Positions 7,417 to 16,241 are shown, counted from the first letter of the stretch. The stretch: 34,102 nt of DNA from Gracilibacteraceae bacterium (GCA_031263945.1 JAISEW010000022.1:1-34102); one strand, 5' to 3'. The notes: generated by a model from the sequence alone, not told the origin. Translations and numbers: made by a program.

Positions 7417-7791
7417 TCAGTTTTCCGGTAAAATTTCGATCCAGTAGCCGTCCGGGTCGCTGATAAAATACAATCCCATCTCGGGGTTTTCAAAACAAAT
7501 ACAGCCCATCGCCTCATGCCTGGCGTGCGCCGCTTCGTAGTCGGCCGCGCGCAGACAGAAATGGACTTCGTTTTCACCTAGATCATAAGGCTGCGGATGG
7601 TCACGCAGCCAAGTGAGTTCCAAGCGCCAATCCGACATGCCGTCACTGAGAAAAACAATCGTGAAAGCGCCTTTCCCTCCGTGTTTCCGCTCCGTTTCCC
7701 TAAGCCCCAGCGCTTCCCGGTAAAACGTCAGCGAACGGTCCAGATCCGTAACATTGATATTATTATGAAAAAACCGAAACCCGTTATTCAT
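7417..7791 (-). CDS. Glyoxalase/VOC family protein (lactoylglutathione lyase-like)
   Basis: A 124-residue vicinal-oxygen-chelate protein with the four metal ligands of glyoxalase I in place: H9, E58, H77 and E119 (in HNNINVTD, WRLELTW, NEVHFCL and YWIEILPEN). The family converts the hemithioacetal of methylglyoxal, or related substrates; the thiol used here is unknown. The start at 7791 is preferred over an upstream ATG because GGAGGTCAGG lies right before it. It overlaps the end of rodZ by eight bases, so translation is probably coupled. Its place between rodZ and a carboxypeptidase gives no obvious functional link. Confidence 0.88.
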   Translation of the reverse strand: MNNGFRFFHNNINVTDLDRSLTFYREALGLRETERKHGGKGAFTIVFLSDGMSDWRLELTWLRDHPQPYDLGENEVHFCLRAADYEAAHARHEAMGCICFENPEMGLYFISDPDGYWIEILPEN

Positions 7792-8557
7792 CCTGACCTC
7801 CATCCGGCGGCGCCAGGCGCGGCACATCCGCTGTCACGCGAAAATTACGCGTCACATGCTCGGTAAACCCCGGCAGCAACTCGCCGTTTTTTGTTATGGT
7901 GATCGCTTCCGTCGCGCCGATGGACACAAACTCCCCATACTCATTCGCTTCGATCCGCAGCGACTCCCCTTCCCCTTTGGTTCCGGAAAACACCGGCTCG
8001 CCGTCCGCCCGCACGTCAAGCCAGCAGGGCGCGGAATAGGCTACTTCCACCACCAGCCCCTCAATGATCACCGGCTCCGCCGGTTCAGCCGGCTCATCCG
8101 ATACTTCCGGCGTCACCGGCGGCGCCGCGTCTTCCGGCTGGTTCTGTTCACTCAGGCCAGGCGGATCCGAGATCGGTTTTTGTTCGGCCGGGTTAAAATA
8201 AAACGACAATACTATGACTATTATCACCGCGACCGCGGCCGTCGCCAGCAAAGCCGTGCGCCGAAAAGCCGGCCGGGCGCCCTGGAGCCGCCGCGGCGCG
8301 GACGGCGCGGGTTCTTCCGGCAAAACCGCGGCCATGGACAAATAAGCGGCGATCACCGCGTCGCCGTCTAAACCCAGGAATTTAGCATATGTGCGCATAA
8401 ACCCCTTCGTGTAGGCTGCTCCGGGTAATTCCTCAAATCTTTCTTCCTCGATTGCCCGGAGATAAACCGCCCGGATTTTTATACTCTCTTCCACATCCTG
8501 ATATGATAATCCCATTTCTTCGCGGGCGCCGCGCAGCGTTTCGCCTACTCCCGTCAT
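7784..8557 (-). CDS. rodZ: RodZ-like cell-shape protein (HTH, membrane segment, DUF4115)
   Basis: RodZ links the MreB cytoskeleton to the membrane in rod-shaped cells. Residues 1-72 are a helix-turn-helix of the RodZ type (GETLRGAREEMGLSYQDVEE and AAYTKGFMRTYAKFLGLD). A single membrane segment spans about 101-120. A Pro/Glu-rich external linker is followed by a C-terminal beta domain of DUF4115 type (about 165-245) with SAPCWLDVRADGEPVF. The ATG is preceded by AAGGAG overlapping the ftsK stop, 11 bases away. The first domain may bind DNA or protein. The order ftsK-rodZ is common in Bacillota and supports the call; mreB is not in the window. Confidence 0.88.
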   Translation of the reverse strand: MTGVGETLRGAREEMGLSYQDVEESIKIRAVYLRAIEEERFEELPGAAYTKGFMRTYAKFLGLDGDAVIAAYLSMAAVLPEEPAPSAPRRLQGARPAFRRTALLATAAVAVIIVIVLSFYFNPAEQKPISDPPGLSEQNQPEDAAPPVTPEVSDEPAEPAEPVIIEGLVVEVAYSAPCWLDVRADGEPVFSGTKGEGESLRIEANEYGEFVSIGATEAITITKNGELLPGFTEHVTRNFRVTADVPRLAPPDGGQDE

Positions 8558-8568
8558 GACTTTACTCC

Positions 8569-10836
8569 TTACCCGCCGTTCCGGGCTCCGTATATTTGCT
8601 CGAACTGTCCGGCTGTCATCAAAACAGCCCGCGATTTGCTTCCGTCATAACTGCCGATCACCTTTTTTTCCTCCAATAAATCGACCAGCCGCGCCGCCCG
8701 TGAATACCCGATCCGCAGTTTGCGCTGCAAGAGGGAAGTAGAAGCGACATTCAACTCGATAAAAATCATCGCCGCTTCCGCAAAAAGCTGATCGCCCGGT
8801 TCAGGGCCCTGTTGGGAGCCAGGCTCATCAGTCAGTATCTCGCGGTATTCCGGAACAGCCTGACTTTTCACATGATCCACCAGACGGTTCACTTCCGAGT
8901 CAGCGATGAAACAGCCCTGCACACGCACGGGCTTGTGGCGGCCCAGCGGGCGGTAAAGCATATCGCCTTTGCCCAGCAGTTTTTCCGCGCCGCCGGCGTC
9001 CAGAATAGTACGCGAGTCCACCTGAGAGGAAACAGCGAACGCGATCCGGGACGGCACATTGGCCTTGATCAGGCCTGTAACCACGTTCACGGAAGGGCGC
9101 TGCGTAGCGACAATGAGATGAACACCCGCCGCGCGCCCCATTTGCGCCATCCGGCAAATAGCGTCTTCCACATCCGCCGGCGTTACCATCATCAAGTCCG
9201 CCAATTCGTCAATTATAGTCACGATAAAAGGCAGCTCGGACCCAAACGCCGTTTCCCCCTCATCACTCTCCGCCGCGTTTTCCATCGCCGCGCTCGCTTT
9301 TTCCCGCTCTTTTGCCCGCGCCGCGTTGTACCCGGCGATGTTTCGCTCGCCGCAGGCGGCAAACAGTTCATAGCGGGATTCCATCTCCCGCACCACCCAT
9401 TTGAGGGCCGAGGCCGCTTTGTCCGCTTCCACGACCACAGGAGCTACCAAATGAGGAACTCCTTCATAATTAGCCATCTCTACGCGTTTAGGGTCGATCA
9501 GCAGGAGTTTGACTTCTTCCGGCCGTGATTTATACAAAATACTGGCGATAATGGCATTGATACAGACCGACTTGCCCGAACCCGGCGCGCCGGCAATGAG
9601 CAAATGCGGCATTTGAGTCAGGTCGCCCAACACGTGAGCGCCGGCGATATCTTTACCCAGCACCAGCGTCAATTTGCCGGGTGTTTGCTGAAACGCAGCT
9701 CCTTCCAGCATTTCCCTGAAGGAAACGGTACTGGTCTCTTTGTTGGGCACTTCGATCCCCACGACCGCTTTGCCTGGAATGGGCGCTTCAATACGCACCG
9801 AAGCCGCGCTCAGGTTCATGGCAATATCGTCGGCTAAACCGGCGATACGGCTTATCTTGACGCCGGCGGCCGGCTGCAGCTCATAACGCGTGATCGCCGG
9901 TCCCTGGGTTACGCATACGACTTTTGACTCTATCCCAAAACTCCGGAGAGTTTTTTCCAGCATCGCCACATTTTCCGCCAGATCATCCGAGGCGGATACT
10001 GCCGGCGCCGGCGTCCGTTCCAATAAGGATAACGGAGGCAGAGCATATTCCCGCTCCGCCGGCAAAAAATCTTCCCCGCTTCTCTCCGGGGCGCCGGCCG
10101 AAGTTTCCGCGGCGGCCGCTTCTTCGGCGCGGACCACTTGATAAAACGGTTTGACCGTCTCGGGGTCCCGCGCCGCCGGGCGTTCTTTCTGCTCGAAAAC
10201 AGGTTTCTTCTTTGTCTCCGCTTTTTTAGGCTCGGCCGCCCGCCCCGCCGTGACGGCGCGGCGCTGCCTGAGCGCGGTACCGGCTGTTTGCCACTGGCCG
10301 CGCAAAACATGGCAAAACGAGCGGGCGGCGCCTACCGCGGCGGCGCGGCCCGCCACAAGCACTCCGACCGCCATGAGAAAAGCGAAGATAAAATAACTGC
10401 CGGCCGCCCCGATGGCGCCCACGCTCCCATCGACGAGTACGGCGCCCAGCATGCCGCCGCCCAGACCGCTCCGTCCCAGTTCCATGATCTCCGCCTGCGA
10501 ACTCCCGGCGGAAGCGTTCAAATGCAGTATGCCTTCCAGGCCGAGCCAAACGAGGAAAAGACCGCTGAGACGCCAAAACATCTCGCCTTTTTTTCCGCCC
10601 ATCAGCGTAACGCCGGCGACCGCCATGAGGATGTAAAGAGAGGCGCTGCCTAAGCCAAAAGCCTTGCGCAGGCCGCGGGCCAGCGCGTCGCCCAGAACGC
10701 CGTTATCCAAAGCAAAAAGAAAAATGAACCCCAGCCCGGCGGCGCCGATGAGCAGGATCCCGGGGATTATTCGTTGTAATACTTGCGTATTGTCGTCAAT
10801 TTTCAATGACGCACTTTTTTTTCTGCGTCGCGCCAC
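8569..10836 (-). CDS. ftsK: FtsK/SpoIIIE-type DNA translocase
   Basis: This motor pumps chromosomal DNA through the closing septum. The protein (about 755 residues) has four or five N-terminal membrane helices (about 20-180), a Pro/Ala/Glu linker, then the RecA-like motor: Walker A GAPGSGKS near residue 415 and Walker B in TIIDELADLMM near 537. The motor carries a short Lys/Glu/Ala-rich insertion just before Walker B. A C-terminal gamma winged-helix (SQQGPEPGD onward, with LLQRKLRIGYSRAARLVDLLEE) reads KOPS/SRS-like sites. The frame stays open to 11442, but a GTG at 10836 beginning ARRRKK, with AGGAG 11 bases before it, is chosen: the ATG at 10887 lies within three bases of the likely -10 box and upstream of transcription, and the region beyond overlaps another gene. 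Confidence 0.93.
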   Translation of the reverse strand: MARRRKKSASLKIDDNTQVLQRIIPGILLIGAAGLGFIFLFALDNGVLGDALARGLRKAFGLGSASLYILMAVAGVTLMGGKKGEMFWRLSGLFLVWLGLEGILHLNASAGSSQAEIMELGRSGLGGGMLGAVLVDGSVGAIGAAGSYFIFAFLMAVGVLVAGRAAAVGAARSFCHVLRGQWQTAGTALRQRRAVTAGRAAEPKKAETKKKPVFEQKERPAARDPETVKPFYQVVRAEEAAAAETSAGAPERSGEDFLPAEREYALPPLSLLERTPAPAVSASDDLAENVAMLEKTLRSFGIESKVVCVTQGPAITRYELQPAAGVKISRIAGLADDIAMNLSAASVRIEAPIPGKAVVGIEVPNKETSTVSFREMLEGAAFQQTPGKLTLVLGKDIAGAHVLGDLTQMPHLLIAGAPGSGKSVCINAIIASILYKSRPEEVKLLLIDPKRVEMANYEGVPHLVAPVVVEADKAASALKWVVREMESRYELFAACGERNIAGYNAARAKEREKASAAMENAAESDEGETAFGSELPFIVTIIDELADLMMVTPADVEDAICRMAQMGRAAGVHLIVATQRPSVNVVTGLIKANVPSRIAFAVSSQVDSRTILDAGGAEKLLGKGDMLYRPLGRHKPVRVQGCFIADSEVNRLVDHVKSQAVPEYREILTDEPGSQQGPEPGDQLFAEAAMIFIELNVASTSLLQRKLRIGYSRAARLVDLLEEKKVIGSYDGSKSRAVLMTAGQFEQIYGARNGG

Positions 10837-10878
10837 ACTCTGCTCAACTCCTGATATCGAAATATTCTTCCTAAAAAA

Positions 10879-10907
10879 ATTATACATGAAAAACAAAACG
10901 CACGCAA
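10879..10907 (-). promoter_or_regulatory. Probable promoter of the ftsK-rodZ-VOC-VanY operon
   Basis: On the minus strand a perfect TATAAT (10884-10879) has TTGCGT (10907-10902) 17 bases upstream. The -35 box matches at only three positions. Transcription would start near 10872, leaving about 35 bases before the GTG start of ftsK. Confidence 0.5.
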
Positions 10908-10913
10908 GAACAA

Positions 10914-10931
10914 TTTTCGCGGTTTTCGCGG
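10914..10931. repeat. Tandem 9-bp repeat in the divergent control region
   Basis: TTTTCGCGG occurs twice without a gap (10914-10922 and 10923-10931), followed by a degenerate third copy. It lies just upstream of the -35 box for ftsK on one side and of the first promoter for the 81-residue protein on the other. A regulator-binding role is possible but unproven. Confidence 0.8.
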
Positions 10932-10955
10932 TTTGTGGTTTTGATTTTAGGACTG

Positions 10956-10984
10956 TTGACACGGCGTAAATTCTCCCGTAAATT
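10956..10984 (+). promoter_or_regulatory. Upstream promoter P1 of the 81-residue protein gene
   Basis: A perfect TTGACA (10956-10961) lies 17 bases before TAAATT (10979-10984). The -10 box falls inside the second copy of a 12-bp tandem repeat. Confidence 0.5.
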
Positions 10985-10988
10985 CTCC
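10965..10988. repeat. Tandem 12-bp repeat overlapping promoter P1
   Basis: CGTAAATTCTCC occurs twice head to tail (10965-10976 and 10977-10988) without mismatch. It covers the spacer and -10 box of promoter P1, a position fitting an operator or slipped promoter duplication. Confidence 0.85.
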
Positions 10989-11011
10989 GCGAAAAAATAA
11001 GAAATTTATTG

Positions 11012-11040
11012 GTGACAAAAGCGGGCGGGTAGTCTATAAT
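11012..11040 (+). promoter_or_regulatory. Downstream promoter P2 of the 81-residue protein gene
   Basis: GTGACA (11012-11017) and a perfect TATAAT (11035-11040) are 17 bases apart. Transcription would begin near 11047, about 40 bases before the ATG. Confidence 0.75.
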
Positions 11041-11088
11041 GATGTTGAGGTTCCCTGATACAAAACGAAGAGGAACGGAGGAAGAAAC

Positions 11089-11334
11089 ATGGCAAGTATG
11101 GCTGAAATAGCCGAAGGCGCGGCGGCGGTGGGCGGAATCGCTTGGGAGGTCGGCGGGTTTGCCGTTGACATCGCCAAAGAAAAATTCAAGGAATTCGCGG
11201 AAAATCCGGCGGTAAAGGGCAATGAACTCGTGGCCAAAGGCAAGGATTTCGCGCGGAAATACCCGCAGGTCGTAGCCGGCGCCGGCGCGGTCGCCGGGGT
11301 TCTTGTCCTGCGCAAACTGTTTTTCAGGAAATAG
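11089..11334 (+). CDS. Small unrecognised protein with a C-terminal membrane-like helix (81 aa)
   Basis: I do not recognise this family. The 81-residue protein has an Ala/Gly-rich start (1-25), a charged amphipathic middle (28-55, with AKEKFKEFAENP), and a C-terminal hydrophobic stretch (about 57-74) ending in basic residues RKLFFRK. The layout, a charged helix followed by a short C-terminal anchor, resembles ElaB/YqjD-type tail-anchored proteins, but no sequence relation is claimed. A strong GGAGGAAG site lies before the ATG, and a second ATG three codons later is possible. Two good promoters precede it, so it may be well expressed. ilvC follows after 116 bases without a clear terminator between. 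Confidence 0.75.
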   Translation: MASMAEIAEGAAAVGGIAWEVGGFAVDIAKEKFKEFAENPAVKGNELVAKGKDFARKYPQVVAGAGAVAGVLVLRKLFFRK

Positions 11335-11450
11335 CCGCGGTCGCGGTGTGCGGAGTATTATAGCGCGGATAACGGAGCTGGATGCCGACAGCGAACATTC
11401 AGCTCTTTTCTGCGTGTTTGGATTCCGGAGATGAAAGGACATAGACGAAT

Positions 11451-12443
11451 ATGGTAAAAATGTATTATGACACGGATGCTGATCTCGGCGTGCTGGACGG
11501 CAAAAAAATAGCGGTCATGGGCTGGGGCAGCCAAGGGCACGCCCAGTCGCAGAATTTACATGATTCGGGCCTGGATGTGCTGGTAGGCCTGCGCCCGGGC
11601 AGCGCCCGCCGCCCCAAGGCGGAAGCGGCCGGACTGAAGGTGCTGACCGTGGCGGAAGCGGCGCGGGCGGCGGATATCATCCAGATCTTACTGCCGGACG
11701 AACAGCAGGCGAAAGTATACCGGGAAGAAATAGCCCCGGCGCTCAAATCCGGGAAAACCCTCGTTTTTTCCCACGGATTCAATATCCATTTCGGGCAGAT
11801 CGTCCCGCCGCCCGACGTTGACGTCATCATGATCGCCCCCAAAAGCCCCGGCCACCTCGTGCGCCGCACTTTTACCGAGGGAGCGGGCGTCCCCGGCCTT
11901 ATCGCCGTCCATCAGGACGCGAGCGGCAACGCGCGTCAAATCGGGCTTGCTTACGCCAGAGGCATCGGCTGTACGCGGGCCGGGCTTTTGGAGACGACGT
12001 TCCGCGAGGAAACGGAGACGGATCTTTTCGGCGAGCAGGTCGTACTGTGCGGCGGGATAACGGAGCTGGTGCGCGCGGGCTACGACACGCTGGTCGAGGC
12101 GGGCTATGAGCCGGAAAGCGCATATTTCGAGTGTTTTCACGAACTGAAACTGATCGTCGATCTGATGTATGAGGGCGGCATCGGCAAGATGCACTACTCC
12201 ATCTCCGATACGGCGCAGTACGGGGACATGATGGTCGGCAAACGCATCATCACGGAAGATACGCGCCGGGAAATGAAAAAAGTGCTGGCCGAGATCCAAA
12301 GCGGCGAGTTCGCCAAGCAATGGCTGCTGGAAAACCAAACCGGCCGGCCGGTATTCAACGCTTTGACCAAGAGAGACGAGGCGCATCCGATCGAAAAAGT
12401 CGGCCGGGAACTGCGCGGCATGATGGGCTGGCTGAATAAATAG
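11451..12443 (+). CDS. ilvC: Ketol-acid reductoisomerase (class I)
   Basis: IlvC performs the second shared step of valine, leucine and isoleucine synthesis: Mg-dependent alkyl migration, then NADPH reduction of acetolactate or acetohydroxybutyrate. The 330-residue protein has the nucleotide-binding GWGSQGHAQSQN (24-35), RPGS near 48-51 suited to NADPH, the catalytic H108 in SHGFNIHFG, and metal ligands D191, E195, E227 and E231. Its length marks the short class I form. The ATG follows AAAGGACAT at some distance. The other early genes (ilvB, ilvN, ilvD) are absent from the window; ilvE lies 5 kb away on the other strand. I saw no T-box or attenuator in the 116-base leader. phoH follows after 23 bases. 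Confidence 0.97.
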   Translation: MVKMYYDTDADLGVLDGKKIAVMGWGSQGHAQSQNLHDSGLDVLVGLRPGSARRPKAEAAGLKVLTVAEAARAADIIQILLPDEQQAKVYREEIAPALKSGKTLVFSHGFNIHFGQIVPPPDVDVIMIAPKSPGHLVRRTFTEGAGVPGLIAVHQDASGNARQIGLAYARGIGCTRAGLLETTFREETETDLFGEQVVLCGGITELVRAGYDTLVEAGYEPESAYFECFHELKLIVDLMYEGGIGKMHYSISDTAQYGDMMVGKRIITEDTRREMKKVLAEIQSGEFAKQWLLENQTGRPVFNALTKRDEAHPIEKVGRELRGMMGWLNK

Positions 12444-12466
12444 AATAAACAAATCAAAGGAGGGCG

Positions 12467-13447
12467 TTGTTGGAAGAATTCAGGGTAAAACTGCAAAACG
12501 AGCAGGAAGCCATGATCCTGTTTGGCTTGGAAGACGCGCATTTGCGTTTAATGGAAGAAAAAACCAAATGCCGCTTTGTGGCCAGGGGCACGGAGGTCGT
12601 CGTAACAGGTGAGGGCGACCGGGTCAGGCGGGCGGCCGCCGTGATCGATGAATTGCAGAAGCTGATCCGGGCCGGGAACACGCTGACGCCTTCCGACGTG
12701 CTGTATGTGGTCTCCGGCCCGGAGGCCGACAGCCGGGAAGGCAGGGAGCATATGATCGCCAGCCTGACGAAGGTGATCGCCACCACGCAGCGCGGCCGCC
12801 CCATCAAAGCCAAAACCATCGGGCAAGACCGCTATATCAGGTCCATCGACCATGAGTCCATCGTGTTCGGCATAGGACCGGCCGGTACGGGAAAAACCTA
12901 TCTGGCCGTGGTCATGGCGGTCAAAGCCTTAAAAAACAAGGAAGTGAACCGTATCGTCCTGACGCGGCCCGCGGTGGAAGCCGGGGAAAAACTCGGGTTT
13001 TTGCCCGGCGACCTGCAGGAAAAGGTCAACCCTTATTTGCGGCCGCTTTATGACGCCCTGTTCGATCTGCTCGGCCCGGAAACAACAGCGCGCTACCTGG
13101 AAAAAGGCGCGATCGAGATCGCCCCGCTGGCCTATATGCGCGGGCGCACGCTGGACGACTCCTTTGTCATCCTGGATGAAGCCCAGAATACTTCGCCGGA
13201 ACAGATGAAAATGTTTCTGACCCGTCTGGGCTACGGTTCCAAAGCCGTGGTGACCGGAGATATCACGCAGACGGATCTGCCGCGGGGCCAGTATTCCGGT
13301 CTCGTGGAAGTTCAGCGGGTGCTGACCGGCATCGCGGACATATCATTCCATTATTTTACAGCAAGAGACGTCGTCCGCAATCCGCTGGTGCAAAGTATCA
13401 TTAACGCTTATGAAACAGAAGAAAGCCGGCCGGAAGCCGGCGCCTGA
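12467..13447 (+). CDS. phoH: PhoH family ATPase
   Basis: PhoH proteins are cytoplasmic P-loop ATPases related to helicase domains, and they are often encoded next to ybeY, which suggests an RNA-related job; the exact role is unsettled. Residues 1-110 contain a KH-like RNA-binding segment. The motor has Walker A GPAGTGKT (about 138-145) and Walker B VILDEAQN (about 230-237). Two TTG codons stand in tandem at 12467 and 12470. The second is six bases from GGAGG and may be the true start; the first leaves only two or three bases. The gene begins the conserved phoH-pgpH-ybeY-era-recO block, 23 bases after ilvC. Confidence 0.94.
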   Translation: MLEEFRVKLQNEQEAMILFGLEDAHLRLMEEKTKCRFVARGTEVVVTGEGDRVRRAAAVIDELQKLIRAGNTLTPSDVLYVVSGPEADSREGREHMIASLTKVIATTQRGRPIKAKTIGQDRYIRSIDHESIVFGIGPAGTGKTYLAVVMAVKALKNKEVNRIVLTRPAVEAGEKLGFLPGDLQEKVNPYLRPLYDALFDLLGPETTARYLEKGAIEIAPLAYMRGRTLDDSFVILDEAQNTSPEQMKMFLTRLGYGSKAVVTGDITQTDLPRGQYSGLVEVQRVLTGIADISFHYFTARDVVRNPLVQSIINAYETEESRPEAGA

Positions 13448-13486
13448 AAAAGCGCGCGGCGGCGGCGAAAGCGCGGTCATGGTTTT

Positions 13487-15748
13487 ATGAAAGAAAACAG
13501 CGGACAATACAAACACTCGTTTTGGCGGACGCCGCAGCTGGGGCTGAAATGTCTGCTTTTTCTCGGTTTTTGGGCGGCGATCACGGTCGTTCTGTCCTCC
13601 GGTCTCATCACCTCCAGTCAGAACATCACGCAGGGGGAACCCAGTCCGGAACTGATCCGCGCTCCCTATGACCGCGAAGTGGCCTATACGGATAAATACG
13701 AGCGGGAGATCGCGGCGGCGCGGGAGTCGGCGCCGGCGGTCTATCGCGTGAACGAAGCTTTTGTCAATATGTTCATGCAAGGCTACCGGAACATGTTTAA
13801 CGTGCTGCTCGGCCTCGCCGGGGAAAGAGCGCGGGAGACGGAGGCGCCGCCCGACGGGACGGGCGCGGCGGGCGGGGAGGAAACGCCGCCGGCGGCCGCG
13901 GATTGGCAGAGTGAAACTCAGGCTTTGCGCGTGAGCGATTATTACGGCGTGTTAGATGATGAAACTTTTGCCGCGATCATGGCTCTGCCGGCGGAAACGC
14001 TGGAGAACGCCCGTGACGAAGCGCTGACCGTCATGCGCCAAGTGATGGAGTCCGAGGAGGATGGCGCGCGCGCCGCGGAAGATCTCCCCCAACTGCAGGA
14101 GCGCGTGATGGACCGGCTCATGGTCTCCGGTCTGCCGGATCCCTTGCGGGAGCTCACCGGCAGTTACGTGGGGCAGGAACTCCTGTCCCCGACGTTCGTG
14201 ATCGACTTGCAGGCGACGGAATGGGCGAAGGAACAGGCCGCCGCCGCGGTGACGCTGGAGACGCATTCCTATCGGACCAATGAAAAAATAGTCGGAGTGG
14301 GCGAAATCGTGGATGAGCGCATTTTCGCCGTACTGAGCGATTACGGCCTCGTCCGGACGGAATCCGTCCTCCTGCCGCTGCTCGGCATCGCTTTGCTGAC
14401 GCTCCTGTCCGTCGTCATCACCGTCGTCTTTGCCTGGCAGGTTTGTCCGCGCATCCGGGAACACTGGCGGAAGATCATCATCATCGGTATTCTCGAGCTG
14501 GCGCTCCTGATCATCGTCTACGGGATGTTCAGCATCGACTTCGCTAACGAAAGCTGGAACGCCCTGCTCATTTTCCTGGCCCCGGTCGCCTGGACCACGA
14601 TGACCGTTTCCATTTTGCTCGGCAGCCGCATGGCCATAGTGGTTTGCATCGTCCAGGCCCTTTATATCGCTTTGCTGGCCGATCCGCAGGGTTTTTCGGG
14701 CATCGGGGCGGCCGACGGCTTTGTGGCGCTGTTTTCCGGCTTGGTGGGCGCTCAGAGCGCGGCCCGTCTGAGCCGGCGGTCGGATTTTGCCAAAGCGGGG
14801 CTTTTGGTCGGTTTGACCGATATAGTCCTCATTTGCGCCATGACGATGCTGGAGGGCGGCGGCTGGCTCATGAGCCTGACCACCGGGCTGCTGTTTATTG
14901 TCGTCAGCGCCGTGCTGACCATAGTTTTGACCATCGGCGCCCTGCCCGGCTTTGAATATGTTTTCAACATCACGTCTTCCATGCGCCTGATCGAACTGGG
15001 CAACCCCAACAACCCCCTGCTCAAATCTTTGCTGATGGAGGCGCCCGGCACTTACCACCACAGCGTTATGGTCGGCAATCTGGCGGAGACGGCGGCGGAA
15101 GAAATAGGGGCCGATTCCGTACTCGTGCGCGTCGGCGCCTTATACCATGACATAGGCAAGCTGAAACGCCCTTATTTTTTCATCGAAAACCAGTTCTCCC
15201 AGGAAAATCCGCACGAACGCATCGCCCCTTCCCTCAGCGCCCTGATTTTGACTTCGCATACCAAAGACGGGCTGGAGATGGCGAAACAGTATAAACTGCC
15301 GGAATCCATCTGCGAGATCATCCAGCAGCACCACGGCGACAGCCTGACGCGTTTTTTTTACCATAAGGCTCTGGAGGAAACGCCGGATATTTCCGAGGAT
15401 ATTTTCCGCTACGCCGGGCCGAATCCGCAGACCAGAGAGGCGGCGATCGTCATGCTGGCCGACAGCGTAGAGGCGGCCGTGCGCGCGGTCAGCGGCGGCA
15501 ATCCGGGCAAGATCGAAGGCATCGTGCGCAAAGTTATCAAGGAAAAACTGGACGGCGGTCATCTCAATCAATGCGAACTCACCTTCCGCGATTTGGATAA
15601 AATCGCCGCCTCGTTCGTCAAGGTCCTGCTGGGGATCTATCACACCCGCGTCGTTTACCCGGACGCGCCCCCGGCGCGCAAGGCCCTGAAAAAACCCGCG
15701 GAGCCGCAGGCGGAGGGAGAGACCGATGGAAAAGCCGATGGAAATTGA
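13487..15748 (+). CDS. pgpH: 7TM receptor with HD domain, c-di-AMP phosphodiesterase PgpH-like
   Basis: PgpH-type proteins hydrolyse the second messenger c-di-AMP. The 753-residue protein has one N-terminal membrane helix (about 18-37), a large external domain (about 50-280; 7TMR-HDED), seven membrane helices (about 285-480) and a cytoplasmic HD domain (about 510-720). The HD motif reads LYHDIGK near residue 555, preceded by APGTYHHSVMVGNLAE and followed by IIQQHHGDS, together forming the metal site. The C-terminus is a short Lys/Pro/Glu tail. The external domain has an acidic Gly/Ala/Pro insertion near residues 120-145. A weak ribosome-binding site precedes the ATG, 39 bases after phoH. It overlaps ybeY by 23 bases, suggesting coupled translation. 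Confidence 0.93.
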   Translation: MKENSGQYKHSFWRTPQLGLKCLLFLGFWAAITVVLSSGLITSSQNITQGEPSPELIRAPYDREVAYTDKYEREIAAARESAPAVYRVNEAFVNMFMQGYRNMFNVLLGLAGERARETEAPPDGTGAAGGEETPPAAADWQSETQALRVSDYYGVLDDETFAAIMALPAETLENARDEALTVMRQVMESEEDGARAAEDLPQLQERVMDRLMVSGLPDPLRELTGSYVGQELLSPTFVIDLQATEWAKEQAAAAVTLETHSYRTNEKIVGVGEIVDERIFAVLSDYGLVRTESVLLPLLGIALLTLLSVVITVVFAWQVCPRIREHWRKIIIIGILELALLIIVYGMFSIDFANESWNALLIFLAPVAWTTMTVSILLGSRMAIVVCIVQALYIALLADPQGFSGIGAADGFVALFSGLVGAQSAARLSRRSDFAKAGLLVGLTDIVLICAMTMLEGGGWLMSLTTGLLFIVVSAVLTIVLTIGALPGFEYVFNITSSMRLIELGNPNNPLLKSLLMEAPGTYHHSVMVGNLAETAAEEIGADSVLVRVGALYHDIGKLKRPYFFIENQFSQENPHERIAPSLSALILTSHTKDGLEMAKQYKLPESICEIIQQHHGDSLTRFFYHKALEETPDISEDIFRYAGPNPQTREAAIVMLADSVEAAVRAVSGGNPGKIEGIVRKVIKEKLDGGHLNQCELTFRDLDKIAASFVKVLLGIYHTRVVYPDAPPARKALKKPAEPQAEGETDGKADGN

Positions 15749-16241
15749 AGTGATCTGGGAGGCGGCGCCGATCCCCGAATGGGAAATTTTGGAAATCGCC
15801 CTGAGAGATGGCGTGGCCGCCGCCGTGCGGCTGGGCGGGGGACCGGAGACGGCCGCCGTTTGTGTGCTGGTGACGGGTGACGCACGTCTGCGGGAACTGA
15901 ACCGTCAATACCGCGGCCTGGATCAGGCGACGGATGTGCTGTCTTTCGCCATGCGGGAAACCGGCCCCGGTGAGCCGGCGGTGGCGGACGCGAACATGGA
16001 CGCGGACACCGACGCGACGCTGGGCGATATCGTCATATCGCTGGAACGGGCCGCCGCTCAAGGCGAGGAATACGGACACGGCCTGCGGCGGGAATTGGTT
16101 TTTCTCGCCGTCCACGGGGCCCTGCACCTTCTGGGTTATGATCACGGCGCGGAGGAAGACGCGGTCGTCATGCGCGCGATGGAAAAAACCGTCATGAATC
16201 ATCTCGGCGCCTTACAGGAAGGAAGCGACCGTGCCAGATAA
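15726..16241 (+). CDS. ybeY: Endoribonuclease YbeY (rRNA maturation factor)
   Basis: YbeY is a zinc endoribonuclease involved in 16S rRNA 3' maturation and ribosome quality control. The 171-residue protein carries the signature zinc motif HGALHLLGYDH near residues 138-148, and upstream the family phrase LNRQYRGLDQATDVLSFAM. A Asp/Ala-rich insertion (about 82-98) precedes LGDIVIS. The ATG lies inside pgpH and a second ATG is four codons later. Its last 11 bases overlap era, which likewise acts on 16S rRNA, so gene order fits function. The dgkA and cdd genes that often separate ybeY and era are absent. Confidence 0.95.
   Translation: MEKPMEIEVIWEAAPIPEWEILEIALRDGVAAAVRLGGGPETAAVCVLVTGDARLRELNRQYRGLDQATDVLSFAMRETGPGEPAVADANMDADTDATLGDIVISLERAAAQGEEYGHGLRRELVFLAVHGALHLLGYDHGAEEDAVVMRAMEKTVMNHLGALQEGSDRAR

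Noticed and set aside
10888..11442. Upstream extension of the ftsK frame
   Set aside because: It would overlap the 81-residue gene and its promoters on the other strand, and it starts upstream of the likely ftsK promoter; no FtsK homology is seen there.
11335..11450. T-box or leucine-type attenuator before ilvC
   Set aside because: The 116-base leader shows no specifier-loop structure, T-box consensus or terminator hairpin.
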